Position numbers and translations under genes: made by a program. From Desulfatiglans anilini DSM 4660 (lineage in GTDB: Bacteria > Desulfobacterota > DSM-4660 > Desulfatiglandales > Desulfatiglandaceae): a DNA stretch of 64,000 nt. Below, one piece after another: positions 29,863 to 38,846 of this stretch. The stretch lies in contig NZ_AULM01000001.1 of NCBI RefSeq assembly GCF_000422285.1, forward strand, positions 310,001-374,000. The letters run 5' to 3'. Under the pieces are notes generated by a model. That model did not search any database, was not told the origin of the DNA, and saw only the letters and a program-made list of their open reading frames with translations. The stretch's first letter is position 1. Every line of letters starts with the position of its first letter.

Positions 29863-31767
29863 TTAGGGGAGGGGTACCGTTCGATCCCCCTGGATGGTCA
29901 GCAGGAAGGGCGCCTTGTCCACCTCGCCGTTTTGCCTGAAGCGGGTCTCACCCGTAACGCCATCGAAAGGGTGCATCTCGATCAGCGCCCTCCTCAGATC
30001 GTCACGGTTTTGGACGTTCCCTTGCTGAAGCACCTCCGAGAGGAGCTTCACCGTATCATACCCTGTCGCAGCGAGGAGATCCGGGGTTTTCATAAAGGTG
30101 CTCTGATAACTCGAGACGAAGGCCTGTGTCCGGGGGCGGGCGTTAGCGGCATAAAAGCCCGCCGGGAAAACGCATCCCTGGATGTAATCCCCAGCCAGAG
30201 AAATGAGTTGAGGTGATTGCCACAGGCTGGTGCCTAGGAGCCGGACCCCGGAGATGTTGTGATAGACGAGTTGCGGTGCGATCATGGCGACGCTCTGAGC
30301 ATTGTCCGGGATGAACACGGCTTCGAAGCGGAGTGCGGGAAGGGTGTTCTTGCCGTCTTTGGAGCGTGTTTTTGCAGCTGCGATGCCCCCGAGTTTCAGG
30401 ATTTGTTCCGAAAAATCGGTTTGCCCCGGTCTGTAGGACTCCATGCCCGTCACCTCGCCCCCGTTCAAGTTGACCTGCTCCCAGAAAAGCTCCGAGAGGG
30501 TTCTTCCGTAGGGGTTGTCGGGAAAAAGCACGGCGAACCTGTGCAGGCCCAAATCCTTGAAGGCCTTTGAGACGAGGCTTTCCACCTCCTGGCGGGGGGT
30601 TGACATATTACGGAAGACCCATTCCCCGAGATCGGCGATTCCTTCTTTCTGGGTCAGGGTGATGACCGGGGTATGGAATTCTTGGGCACGCGCCGCCACA
30701 ACAGAGGCGGTTTTGCTCGCCAATGGTCCGATGACGGCGATGACGTGCTCATTGTTCACCAATTGCTCCAGCCCGGCAAGGGCCTCTTCGGGGTTGGCTC
30801 CCGAGTCCCGGATCACTAGTTCGAACGGGGCGTTCTGTTCGGAGGACCCGAAAATACCCAGCGCGAGTTGCATCCCGTTCAGGACCTCCTGACCGTAAAG
30901 GCTGTATGGGCCGCTCAAGGGGAGCAGGCAGCCGACCAGATGGGACTTCACCCGGCGGGCCGATTCGATCCGTGCCAGCAGATCCTTCGCGTCTTCGATC
31001 ATCTTTTGGTCGGGGCTTTGCGCTGCCAGGGCCTGGGCGAGGTCTGCAGCCTTTTCCAGATCGTGGTCTTCGAAATAGAGGATGGCCATCCGGTACTGGA
31101 TCTTTTCTATGTGCTTCCTGTCGGTGGCAGACCGCATCATCTCTGCCAATTGGACGCGGTCGGCCCCGTTGATGGTCTCCAAGACCTTCGCCTGCACATG
31201 CGCTGTCGACTCCGTATCTCCCAGGAAAGCCGTTTCGGCCTGCAGATATCTGGAGAAAGCCTCCGGCAGGTTCCCCATCGCCCTCGAGTCCTCCGCAAGC
31301 AGCAGGAGCACCTGAGGACGCAAGGTGTGAACGGGGTAGAGTGTCAGCCATCGAAGCATTTCCTCCCGGGAGGAGGGGTAATCGCCCATGAGATACAGGA
31401 CGCGGCCTAATTCATAGCGTGCCTCGGCGGCGGCAGGATATTCCCGCGTCGAGGTAAGAAGTCTGCGGTAGGATCCCACCGCCTTTTCATATTTCTCTTG
31501 CTGCGCATACAGTCGCCCCAACCGATGCAGGGACAAAGGCGCATAGGCGCCGCGAGGGTGTTCGGCCAGGTAGTGCTCATAGGTGCTGACAGCCGCGCTG
31601 GTTTGGCCGAGCTTTTCGTAGGATTCAGCCTGGGTGATCAGGGGCGGTTTTGCGGCGGGTTTCTCGGGGCCGGTCAAAGGCAACTGCGGCCGGCACGAGA
31701 AGAGCAAAAAGGCCATGCCCGCCAACAAGGCGAGCATGGCCTTTCGAATGGATGACAGAGGGATCAT
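29863..31767 (-). CDS. LpoA-like lipoprotein: TPR repeats plus periplasmic-binding-protein domain
   Basis: About 634 residues. The signal peptide ends at Cys25 (LLFSC), a lipobox-like site. TPR-like repeats cover about residues 45-280, followed by a type I periplasmic-binding fold (about residues 300-630) beginning LPLSGPYSLYGQEVLNGMQL. This is the layout of LpoA (YraM), the outer-membrane activator of penicillin-binding protein PBP1A, although branched-chain amino-acid binders share the second fold. The start is ATG 31767, 4 nt after the dnaK stop. Co-transcription with grpE-dnaK is likely and odd. Confidence 0.8.
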   Translation of the reverse strand: MIPLSSIRKAMLALLAGMAFLLFSCRPQLPLTGPEKPAAKPPLITQAESYEKLGQTSAAVSTYEHYLAEHPRGAYAPLSLHRLGRLYAQQEKYEKAVGSYRRLLTSTREYPAAAEARYELGRVLYLMGDYPSSREEMLRWLTLYPVHTLRPQVLLLLAEDSRAMGNLPEAFSRYLQAETAFLGDTESTAHVQAKVLETINGADRVQLAEMMRSATDRKHIEKIQYRMAILYFEDHDLEKAADLAQALAAQSPDQKMIEDAKDLLARIESARRVKSHLVGCLLPLSGPYSLYGQEVLNGMQLALGIFGSSEQNAPFELVIRDSGANPEEALAGLEQLVNNEHVIAVIGPLASKTASVVAARAQEFHTPVITLTQKEGIADLGEWVFRNMSTPRQEVESLVSKAFKDLGLHRFAVLFPDNPYGRTLSELFWEQVNLNGGEVTGMESYRPGQTDFSEQILKLGGIAAAKTRSKDGKNTLPALRFEAVFIPDNAQSVAMIAPQLVYHNISGVRLLGTSLWQSPQLISLAGDYIQGCVFPAGFYAANARPRTQAFVSSYQSTFMKTPDLLAATGYDTVKLLSEVLQQGNVQNRDDLRRALIEMHPFDGVTGETRFRQNGEVDKAPFLLTIQGDRTVPLP

Positions 31768-31771
31768 CGTT

Positions 31772-33679
31772 TTATTTTTTGACTTCCTCGAAATCGGCAT
31801 CCACAACATCCTCGTCTTTTTGCCCGCCGGCTTGAGCCTCGCCTCCCTGGCCTCCTTCTTGGGCCTGCTGCTGACTGGCCTTCGCATACATGGCTTCGGC
31901 GAGTTTGTGGGAGCTTTGAGTCAGGGCTTCGCTCAATCGTTTGATCTCTTCGACATTATCCCCTTCCAGCGCTTTTTTCAAGTTTTCAATCGCCTGGTTG
32001 ATGTCGGCTTTCGTGGACTCATCCACCTTGTCGCCGACCTCTTTGATGGATTTCTCGGTGCTGTAGATGAGGGAATCGGCCATGTTGCGGGCATCGACGA
32101 GTTCCCTTTTCCGTTTGTCTTCATCCGCGTGCAACTCAGCGTCCTTGATCAGTTGGTTGATTTCCTCATCCGAGAGTCCGCTGGAGGCTGTGATTTTGAT
32201 CGACTGCTCTTTGCCGGTACCCATGTCCTTTGCGGAGACATTGACGATGCCGTTCGCGTCGATATCGAAGGTGACCTCGATCTGAGGCAGTCCTCGAGGC
32301 GCAGGGGGTATTCCGACCAATTGGAATCTCCCGAGCGTCTTGTTGCCGGAGGCCATCTCGCGTTCCCCCTGAAGCACGTGGATCTCGACCGCAGGCTGAT
32401 TGTCCGCCGCTGTGGAGAAGATCTGGCTTTTCTTGGTCGGAATGGTCGTGTTTTTCTCGATCAGTTTGGTGAACACGCCCCCGAGCGTTTCGATCCCAAG
32501 GGAAAGCGGTGTGACGTCGAGCAGGAGAACGTCCTTCACGTCTCCTTTGAGCACGCCGCCCTGAATCGCCGCACCGATGGCGACCACCTCGTCGGGGTTC
32601 ACCCCTTTGCTGGGTTCCTTGCCGAAAACCTCCCGAACCTTTTCCTGGACCTTCGGCATCCGGGTCATTCCGCCGACGAGAATGACTTCATCGACATCAC
32701 TGGCCTTCAATCCCGCGTCTTTGAGCGCAGTCTGGCACGGGCCGACGATCTTCTGGATCAGGTCGTCCACCAATGCCTCGAGTTTGGAGCGGCCGAGCTT
32801 GATGTTCATATGCTTGGGGCCGCTTGCGTCCGCGGTGATGAACGGGAGGTTGATGTCGGTTTCCGTCGATCCGGACAGCTCCATCTTGGCCTTTTCGGCC
32901 GCTTCTTTCAGCCTCTGGAGCGCCATCTTGTCGTTACGCAGATCGATCCCCTGGTCTTTCTTGAATTCATTGGCCAGATAATCCACGATGCGCAGGTCGA
33001 AATCCTCACCGCCGAGATGAGTGTCGCCGTTGGTGGACTTCACCTCGAATACCCCCTCGCCGATCTCCAGGATGGATATATCGAAGGTTCCGCCTCCGAG
33101 ATCGAAGACGGCGATCTTGCGGTCGCCCTTCTTGTCGAGCCCGTAGGCAAGAGAAGCCGCCGTCGGTTCATTGATGATCCGCTTGACTTCCAGACCGGCG
33201 ATTTTGCCTGCGTCCTTTGTAGCCTGGCGCTGGCTGTCGTTGAAGTAGGCCGGCACCGTGATGACAGCCTCCGTCACCTTTTCACCCAAATAATCCTCGG
33301 CGGTCTGCTTCATCTTCTGGAGGATCATCGCCGAAATTTCCGCCGGGCTGTAATCCTTGCCCCTGATCGACACATGGGCGTCCGCGTTCGAAGCCTTGCT
33401 GATCTTGTACGGGAGAACGCCCAAGTCTTTCTGGACCTCGGCGGAGTCATATTTCCGGCCGATGAGCCGTTTGACAGCGAACACGGTGTTTTCCGGATTG
33501 GTGACGGCCTGGCGTTTGGCTGCCTGGCCGACCAGCCGCTCTCCGCTATCTGTAAAGGCGACGATGGACGGCGTCGTTCGCGAGCCCTCGGCGTTGGTGA
33601 TGACCACTGGATCTCCGCCTTCCATGACGGCCACGCAAGAGTTGGTGGTACCGAGATCAATTCCTATGATTTTTGCCAT
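31772..33679 (-). CDS. dnaK: Molecular chaperone DnaK (Hsp70)
   Basis: 635 residues. It opens [18 protein letters not shown], has the phosphate-2 loop [13 protein letters not shown] and the Hsp70 substrate-binding domain, and ends in a Gly/Gln-rich tail with the motif DADFEEVKK. It folds proteins with GrpE as exchange factor. It is preceded by AGGAGGCAGGGAA. No dnaJ or hrcA lies beside it, unlike the usual order hrcA-grpE-dnaK-dnaJ. Confidence 0.99.
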   Translation of the reverse strand: MAKIIGIDLGTTNSCVAVMEGGDPVVITNAEGSRTTPSIVAFTDSGERLVGQAAKRQAVTNPENTVFAVKRLIGRKYDSAEVQKDLGVLPYKISKASNADAHVSIRGKDYSPAEISAMILQKMKQTAEDYLGEKVTEAVITVPAYFNDSQRQATKDAGKIAGLEVKRIINEPTAASLAYGLDKKGDRKIAVFDLGGGTFDISILEIGEGVFEVKSTNGDTHLGGEDFDLRIVDYLANEFKKDQGIDLRNDKMALQRLKEAAEKAKMELSGSTETDINLPFITADASGPKHMNIKLGRSKLEALVDDLIQKIVGPCQTALKDAGLKASDVDEVILVGGMTRMPKVQEKVREVFGKEPSKGVNPDEVVAIGAAIQGGVLKGDVKDVLLLDVTPLSLGIETLGGVFTKLIEKNTTIPTKKSQIFSTAADNQPAVEIHVLQGEREMASGNKTLGRFQLVGIPPAPRGLPQIEVTFDIDANGIVNVSAKDMGTGKEQSIKITASSGLSDEEINQLIKDAELHADEDKRKRELVDARNMADSLIYSTEKSIKEVGDKVDESTKADINQAIENLKKALEGDNVEEIKRLSEALTQSSHKLAEAMYAKASQQQAQEGGQGGEAQAGGQKDEDVVDADFEEVKK

Positions 33680-33743
33680 TTCCCTGCCTCCTGATTTTCA
33701 AGCTCAATATTTTGAGACGAATACGGATCAGCCTTTATCGAGG

Positions 33744-34349
33744 TCAACCCTCGCTGTTTTTTTTGCTGACGACTACAGTAGCCGGTCTCACGAGTCTGTC
33801 GTTCAGCAGATAACCCTTTTGCAGTTCGTGAATGATGGTACGGGGTTCGACAGAGGCGTCTTCCTGTTCCGATATGGCATCGTGAAAGTGCGGGTCGAAA
33901 GGTTCCCCGAGCGCTTTGACCTCCGAAACCCCTTCCTTGTGCAGGGCGTCTTTCAGCCCTTTGAGGGTGAGATTTACGCCCTCGCGGAGCGCTTCCAGGG
34001 CCTTTTCGTCCTCTACATGAATCAGAGCGGTTTCGAGATTGTCAACAACCGGCAGGAGCCGCTTGATCAGGGATTCATTCCCAAAGCGCATCAGCCCCTC
34101 TTTTTCTTTCTGCGATCGTTTCTTGAGATTTTCGATCTCGGCTTGTGAACGGAGATAGAGGTCGAAATTCTTATCGGCCGCTTCCTGAACCTCCTTCAGT
34201 TTCTGAAGGAGTTCTTCACGGCTCATCTCTTCCGCCGGTTTCGAATCGGTTTTCGCTCCACCGCCCGCGAGTTCATCGGGCTCCGGGTGATGACCAGGCT
34301 CCTCGAGGGAAGCTTCCCGGTTGCGATCAGCCTCAGAGATATCGTTCAT
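33744..34349 (-). CDS. grpE: Nucleotide exchange factor GrpE
   Basis: 201 residues. An acidic disordered N-terminus leads to a long coiled-coil helix (LRSQAEIENLKKRSQKEKEG, about residues 65-85) and the beta domain with FDPHFHDAIS near residue 150. It is the DnaK exchange factor and thermosensor. The gene is first in the grpE-dnaK-lipoprotein run. A possible -35 box, TTGACA, lies at 34485-34480, but the -10 is poor and I see neither a CIRCE element nor a clear sigma-32 promoter. Confidence 0.97.
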   Translation of the reverse strand: MNDISEADRNREASLEEPGHHPEPDELAGGGAKTDSKPAEEMSREELLQKLKEVQEAADKNFDLYLRSQAEIENLKKRSQKEKEGLMRFGNESLIKRLLPVVDNLETALIHVEDEKALEALREGVNLTLKGLKDALHKEGVSEVKALGEPFDPHFHDAISEQEDASVEPRTIIHELQKGYLLNDRLVRPATVVVSKKNSEG

Positions 34350-34651
34350 GCTTCCTTTCCGCTCTTATCTGTTGGATAGTTGAAACGCTGCCGCCGACGT
34401 CGCGGCCGACTCAAGGTAAACTGGGTTCTGCCGGGAAATCATTTCCGGATGGAAAGAAACCTAAGCATCTTGAAGGGTATGTCAAGGTGAAAAGCCGCAA
34501 GATTTTTCCCGCTTGCACAGGAATGAGCGGTGTTTCAGCGGCGGAATGAAAGGGGAGGCATGCCGGGCTGCAGACGGATGGGGGAATCGGAGGTGTTCAC
34601 CCCCAACGAAAACCCCGGAGGAAGCCCTTGAGACGGCTGCTGCGGAGGCAG

Positions 34652-34754
34652 CGGAAACCGGGCTGCTCCGGGTGACATGTACAATCGGGGACAGGCCGCC
34701 GCACAAGCAAACGCACAGATGAACGCCAAGATGAGCAAAAAGCCCTTTTCCGGA
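34652..34754 (+). repeat. Partial dispersed repeat, copy R5 (grpE-receiver gap)
   Basis: This fragment keeps the 3' half: GCCGCCGCACAAGCAAACGC followed by GAACGCCAAGATGAGCAAAA and CCCTTTTCCGGA. A reversed piece of the 5' module (CATTTCCGGATGG) lies nearby at about 34434-34456. The whole gap 34350-34760 otherwise shows no gene. The mix suggests a rearranged or decayed copy. Confidence 0.6.
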
Positions 34755-34760
34755 GGGGAA

Positions 34761-35387
34761 TTACGGAAGATTCGGGGATATACGGGCTTCGAGTTCCTGA
34801 AGAAGGGCAGGCGCAAAGGTCCGCGTCAGCGAGCGGGTTTCTTCGTCCGTCGAGCCGGTCGGCTTGATGAAAAGTCCGTCGGCGCCGGCCTTGAAAAGGG
34901 CCACGGCATCGTTGATCAGGGATTTACGCGTATAGAAGACAGCCGGAACCCCAGGATAGCGCTTTCTTGCCTGTTCGAGGTTGTAAAGGCCGTATTTGCG
35001 GTTTTGACCGACGCGGGCGCACACTTCTTCGAAAAGGCGCCTCCAGCAGTCGACAATTGTGAAAAAGCGCTTCAAGTACTCGTTGGGGACATCCCCCGAA
35101 AAATCTTCAAGACCTCCGTATACGTGATCCAGGCCGGGAAAGCCGGCTGCTTTTCGCTCCACCTCATGCTTCGGCGTGATGGAAGGGGAGGCGACGGCTG
35201 GGTCTTGACCCCATAAATCCAGCAAAAACAGGGCGGGCGTCCGTTCGCCCAGGCACTCGCAAGCCTCTTTGAAGGTCTTGGCCTGCACGAACTCGAAGCG
35301 TGGGGCCCTCGGGGCGATCTCCTCCCTTACGAGGGCGTGTTCGAAGTCGGAATCGTCGATAAAACAGATGATCGGCCTTTTCTCCAT
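34761..35387 (-). CDS. Receiver-domain protein with a large insertion
   Basis: 208 residues from the ATG at 35387, 5 nt after the purC stop. The response-regulator residues are all present: acidic pair IDD near residues 10-12, phosphoacceptor Asp57 in FLLDLW, Thr153 in FYTRK and Lys175 in FIKPTG. The Asp-to-Thr distance is 96 residues instead of about 28, so roughly 68 extra residues are inserted between beta3 and beta4. No output domain exists. It is probably a stand-alone signalling receiver; its partner is unknown. Its operon with purC is unexplained. Confidence 0.75.
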   Translation of the reverse strand: MEKRPIICFIDDSDFEHALVREEIAPRAPRFEFVQAKTFKEACECLGERTPALFLLDLWGQDPAVASPSITPKHEVERKAAGFPGLDHVYGGLEDFSGDVPNEYLKRFFTIVDCWRRLFEEVCARVGQNRKYGLYNLEQARKRYPGVPAVFYTRKSLINDAVALFKAGADGLFIKPTGSTDEETRSLTRTFAPALLQELEARISPNLP

Positions 35388-35392
35388 GCCGT

Positions 35393-36304
35393 TTACCCTT
35401 TCGTGATCTCCGGAAGACCTTGGCCGGTGATTCTGTGCAGCGCCTCGAGGTATTTTTCCCTTGTCTTGAAGACGATCTCCTCCGGCAGGGGGGGCGGGGG
35501 CGGTTTTTTGGGCCACTTGATCGCGGTCAGGTAGTCGCGGAGAAACTGCTTGTCGAAGCTCTTCTGCGAGACCCCGGGCTTGTAGGCATCCATGGGCCAG
35601 AAACGGGACGAGTCGGGCGTCAGCACTTCGTCTATCAGGATGAGACGTCCGTCGACATGCCCGAATTCGAACTTGGTGTCGGCGACGATGATGCCGCGCT
35701 CAGCCGCAAGATCCCTCCCGTGCCGATAGATTTGAAGGCTTAGACGCCGGACGGACTCTGCGGTTTCCCTGCCGATGAGCCGGCTCGCTTCTTCGAAGGA
35801 GATATTTTCATCGTGCTGGCCGTCTTCGGCCTTGGTGGACGGCGTAAAAATGGCCTCCGGCAAGGGGGAGGATTCCACGAGCCCCGGCGGAAGCACGATG
35901 CCGCAGACACTCCCTTTATCTTGATATTCGGCCCAGCCGGAGCCGGACAGATACCCTCGGACGATGCACTCGACGGGGAGCGGCCGGGCCTTTTTGACCA
36001 GCATGCTGCGACCCTGCAGGTCTGCTGCGTAGGGCCGGCAGACCTCCGGGTAGAGGGAGGCGTCGGCGGTGATGAGGTGATGCTCGACCAGCGGTTCCAA
36101 CTGCTTGAACCAAAAAAGGGAGAGGGCTGTGAGGATCTTCCCCTTGTCCGGGATAGGATCGGCCATAACGACGTCATAGGCCGAAATGCGGTCGCTGGCT
36201 ACGATCAGCAGTTGGTCTTCGATTTCATAGACGTCCCGGACCTTGCCTCTCCGGAGAAGTTTGAGGTTGGGGAAGTCGCTTTCACGCACGATTTGGTCAG
36301 CCAT
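35393..36304 (-). CDS. purC: SAICAR synthetase (phosphoribosylaminoimidazole-succinocarboxamide synthase)
   Basis: 303 residues from the ATG at 36304. GKVRDVYEI near residue 20, [24 protein letters not shown] and [11 protein letters not shown] are the PurC signatures. It joins aspartate to CAIR in purine synthesis. The open frame extends to 36616, but those codons are repeat-bearing leader sequence. Its length is that of the longer (eukaryote-like) PurC form. Confidence 0.97.
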   Translation of the reverse strand: MADQIVRESDFPNLKLLRRGKVRDVYEIEDQLLIVASDRISAYDVVMADPIPDKGKILTALSLFWFKQLEPLVEHHLITADASLYPEVCRPYAADLQGRSMLVKKARPLPVECIVRGYLSGSGWAEYQDKGSVCGIVLPPGLVESSPLPEAIFTPSTKAEDGQHDENISFEEASRLIGRETAESVRRLSLQIYRHGRDLAAERGIIVADTKFEFGHVDGRLILIDEVLTPDSSRFWPMDAYKPGVSQKSFDKQFLRDYLTAIKWPKKPPPPPLPEEIVFKTREKYLEALHRITGQGLPEITKG

Positions 36305-36513
36305 CGGACAGGTCCCTCGTGTGGTTGGTTCGTTCGACAGGGCCGAAAAACCTTTCGGCCGTTTGTACCTTGGAAGCCGGCGTCCGGCATTTTTCGAAGC
36401 GCTACCTTTATGTTCAAATCGCTGCGGTGTCAAGCAACTTTTGAACAACAACCGGCCCCCCCCTGGCAGGAGAGACGCTTCTCCGGTTCGGAAGCCGTCC
36501 GGAAACCAGCTGT

Positions 36514-36829
36514 CGTCCATCCGCAAATAAAGCTTTGAAAACGAAACGGTGTCCATCCGGAAATGATTTCCCTGTAGAACCCGGTTTCCAATCCGGAAAT
36601 GAGGATTTTTCTTCACACGTTACGCGTGCTCAGATCCACCGCTTCGCGGCGGGTCCCGGTTTCTTCACACCCTTCGGGTGCTCAGTCCCACCCCTGCGGG
36701 GCGGGTCCCGGTTTGGCCAATATCAAGGAAATCAAGCGTTTGTGCGGAGGCGACCTAGTGGTCGCCGCACAAGCAAACGTGCAGGTTGACGCCGAGATAG
36801 GCCAAAAGACCATTTCCGGGTTGGAAACT
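36514..36829 (+). repeat. Dispersed palindromic intergenic repeat, copy R6 (longest copy)
   Basis: This is the most complete copy. It has two 5' modules (TCCATCCGCAAATAA and TCCATCCGGAAATGATT), then TTTCCAATCCGGAA, a double GGGTCCCGG module with CACCCTTCGGGTG hairpins, then TTTGGCCAATATCAAGG, the core GGCGACCTAGTGGTCGCC and the 3' half ending in GGCCAAAAGACCATTTCCGG. It fills the purC-transglycosylase gap, which otherwise shows nothing. The internal duplication shows that the modules can multiply. Confidence 0.85.
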
Positions 36830-38201
36830 ATCTGACGTTCCGAAACCTCTGGATATATTCGCGATAGAAAGACAGGACACGGTTCCGGAAGGTTACGGTT
36901 TCGGAGTACGGGGGTATCCCTGCATACTGCCGCACACGGTGCGGCCCTGCGTTGTACGCCGACAGCGCAAGGCTCATGTCGCCGTCGAAGTCCTTCAGGA
37001 TCCCGCAGAAGTATTTCACGCCTTTGGCGATCGCCTTTTCGGGGTCCAGACGGTCATCCCTGCCGTGTTCGAGCAGTTCGTCCCGGTAACGCTCCAGCAG
37101 GACCGTGCGCTTTTTCTTCGCAGCCAGGGATTCCTGCATGAGAGCGCGGGCGCGGCGGGCGGCCGATAAATCGCCTTCGTCTTTGATTCGCTCCAGGATG
37201 TCCATGGCTTGACGACGCAAGCGTCTTTCTTCCGAAAGAAGGCGGGTAGCCTCATCGAAATAATCGGGCCTGAAAATGGTCTGCATCCCAAGACCCTCGC
37301 CGGTGGCGGGCATGATCTGTGTGAGGCCGGCTGCGCCGACATAGGAGACAGCGGATGGATTGAAGCTGGATTCACGCCGCATCAAGGCCATGAACAAGAG
37401 CGGATCGACGCATGGATCCTCCTTGGCAGTCAACTCGAAAAGCGGGCGCAGGCAGTTCGGGGCGGCATCCTGCACCCGCGCAAGAGTTGCCTGATGTGTG
37501 AGTGGATCCATGTCGCGGGAGGGGCGGTAAAGATCCAGATCCAGCTCTTTCTGCAAGGCATCCGGCGCCTTGGCGCGAAAGGCGTTGAAGACGGCGTTGA
37601 CAAAGCGGACGTTCTCCGGTTTGAGGGGATCGCCGGCGTTCTTGAGGCCCCGGCAGCGGTTATAGACGTGGGCGAGGGAGTCCCGGAGGTTGCGGCCGTT
37701 CGTGTCCAGGGCTTGGCGGAGCAGATTCTCGAGCAGGTTCAGGACGAGGGGCTCTTTCAGACGGTCATCGTTTTCAAGAGTCAAGCGCGCCCGATAGGTC
37801 ATCAAATGATTCCAGGCCGTGGATTTTTTCTGGTTGTAGGCTGCAGCTGCCCGGGCGGCCGCCCGGGCATGGCCATCCGGCTGGCCCTCCGTCTGATTCG
37901 TGAGGAGGCTCCGGCGTGCCTCCTGAAGGTCCTCCGCAGCCTCTTTCTGCAAGGCCACGGCGTTTTCGTAGAGGGGATGGACCAGGACCGTAAGCCCCAG
38001 GGAGCGGGCTGCCTCAGGAGTCAGGCAGAGCGGTCCTTCCTCGCCTTTGTAGGTGCCGTCGAGGAGGCTGGCCTGATGCTCTTTCAGGTTGAATGCGACG
38101 ATATCCGTCTTCAGGATTTCGATGATTTCTGCAGCATTCGGCGCGCGGCCTGGTGAAAACAGAAAGAGGATGCATAGAAACAGCAAGATCCGGCAAATCA
38201 T
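36828..38201 (-). CDS. Lytic murein transglycosylase (SLT domain)
   Basis: 457 residues with a signal peptide (about residues 1-24). The first ~270 residues are helical and may be a superhelical U-domain. The catalytic SLT domain follows, with the Glu in MRRESSFNPSAVS, the GAAGLTQIMPATG motif, and AYNAGPHRV near the C-terminus. It cleaves peptidoglycan glycan strands in the periplasm. GGGGGAGTGCC precedes the ATG. Confidence 0.92.
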   Translation of the reverse strand: MICRILLFLCILFLFSPGRAPNAAEIIEILKTDIVAFNLKEHQASLLDGTYKGEEGPLCLTPEAARSLGLTVLVHPLYENAVALQKEAAEDLQEARRSLLTNQTEGQPDGHARAAARAAAAYNQKKSTAWNHLMTYRARLTLENDDRLKEPLVLNLLENLLRQALDTNGRNLRDSLAHVYNRCRGLKNAGDPLKPENVRFVNAVFNAFRAKAPDALQKELDLDLYRPSRDMDPLTHQATLARVQDAAPNCLRPLFELTAKEDPCVDPLLFMALMRRESSFNPSAVSYVGAAGLTQIMPATGEGLGMQTIFRPDYFDEATRLLSEERRLRRQAMDILERIKDEGDLSAARRARALMQESLAAKKKRTVLLERYRDELLEHGRDDRLDPEKAIAKGVKYFCGILKDFDGDMSLALSAYNAGPHRVRQYAGIPPYSETVTFRNRVLSFYREYIQRFRNVR

Positions 38202-38311
38202 GGCACTCCCCCATCATCGGGGCAAGGGCCCCTCGATGAAAGCGTGATCGAGGCATCCAAAGGCGCCCGTTCTGATGGAAGCCTTCGGGCGCCCGATCAC
38301 ATGGTTCCAGT

Positions 38312-38540
38312 ATCCATCCGGGTATGATTTCCAGGTAGAAACCGGTTTCCAATCCGGAAAAGAGGATTTTTCTTCACACCCTTCGGGTGCGCAGTCCCAC
38401 CCCTGCGGGGCGGGTTCCGGTTTGGGCAATATCAAGGAAACTTAAGCCGTTGCGCAGAGGCTGCTTGCGCATCGCTGCACAAGCAGCCGTGCAGATTGAC
38501 GCCGAAATTGGCCCAAAAGACCATTTCCGAATGGAAACCA
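38312..38540 (+). repeat. Dispersed palindromic intergenic repeat, copy R7
   Basis: The copy runs from TATCCATCCGGG through TTTCCAATCCGGAA, one CACCCTTCGGGTG/CCCCTGCGGGGCGGG module, TTTGGGCAATATCAAGG and the core to CCCAAAAGACCATTTCCGA. Outer arms TTTGGGC and GCCCAAAAG pair, again with changes on both sides compared with the other copies. It lies 110 bp beyond the transglycosylase start. Confidence 0.85.
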
Positions 38541-38846
38541 TTCTAGCAGAGCGTGCGGTTGGATCAAGGTTTTTCAGGCGTCCTATCGGACAGCCGGCGG
38601 CTTTTCCTCCCCGCCGGCGCCGGGGCGCTCTTGACGGTTGTTTCACGCTTCTCGATGTCAGATGATGCTTGCAGTAGATGGGCAGATAGGCAAAAATGAA
38701 AAATTACGGGAACGATTGTGTCCGTTCGCCTGTGACGGCCCGATCGTCCTGAGGTTGCGGTCCTCCGCAGGAGTGGCTTGCTGGTGCGTGGAGTTCCAGC
38801 CGCAAGATGGCCTGCGGTCTCATGAAATGGCATAAGGTTGTGAATC
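38541..38846. other. Leader region before the acyl-CoA synthetase gene, no clear gene
   Basis: About 306 bp between copy R7 and the synthetase start. It holds a GC-rich hairpin-like stretch (CCGCCGGCGCCGGGGCG) and an A-rich patch at 38690-38710. TTGACG near 38632 might be a -35 box, but no good -10 follows. I cannot identify a riboswitch. Confidence 0.4.

Noticed and set aside
31634-33694. 686-codon plus-strand frame opposite dnaK
   Set aside because: Antisense of dnaK, a common shadow frame often misannotated as a dehydrogenase or hypothetical protein.
34350-34560. Heat-shock promoter or CIRCE element before grpE
   Set aside because: Only a TTGACA is visible; no CIRCE arms (TTAGCACTC) and no good sigma-32 -10 box.
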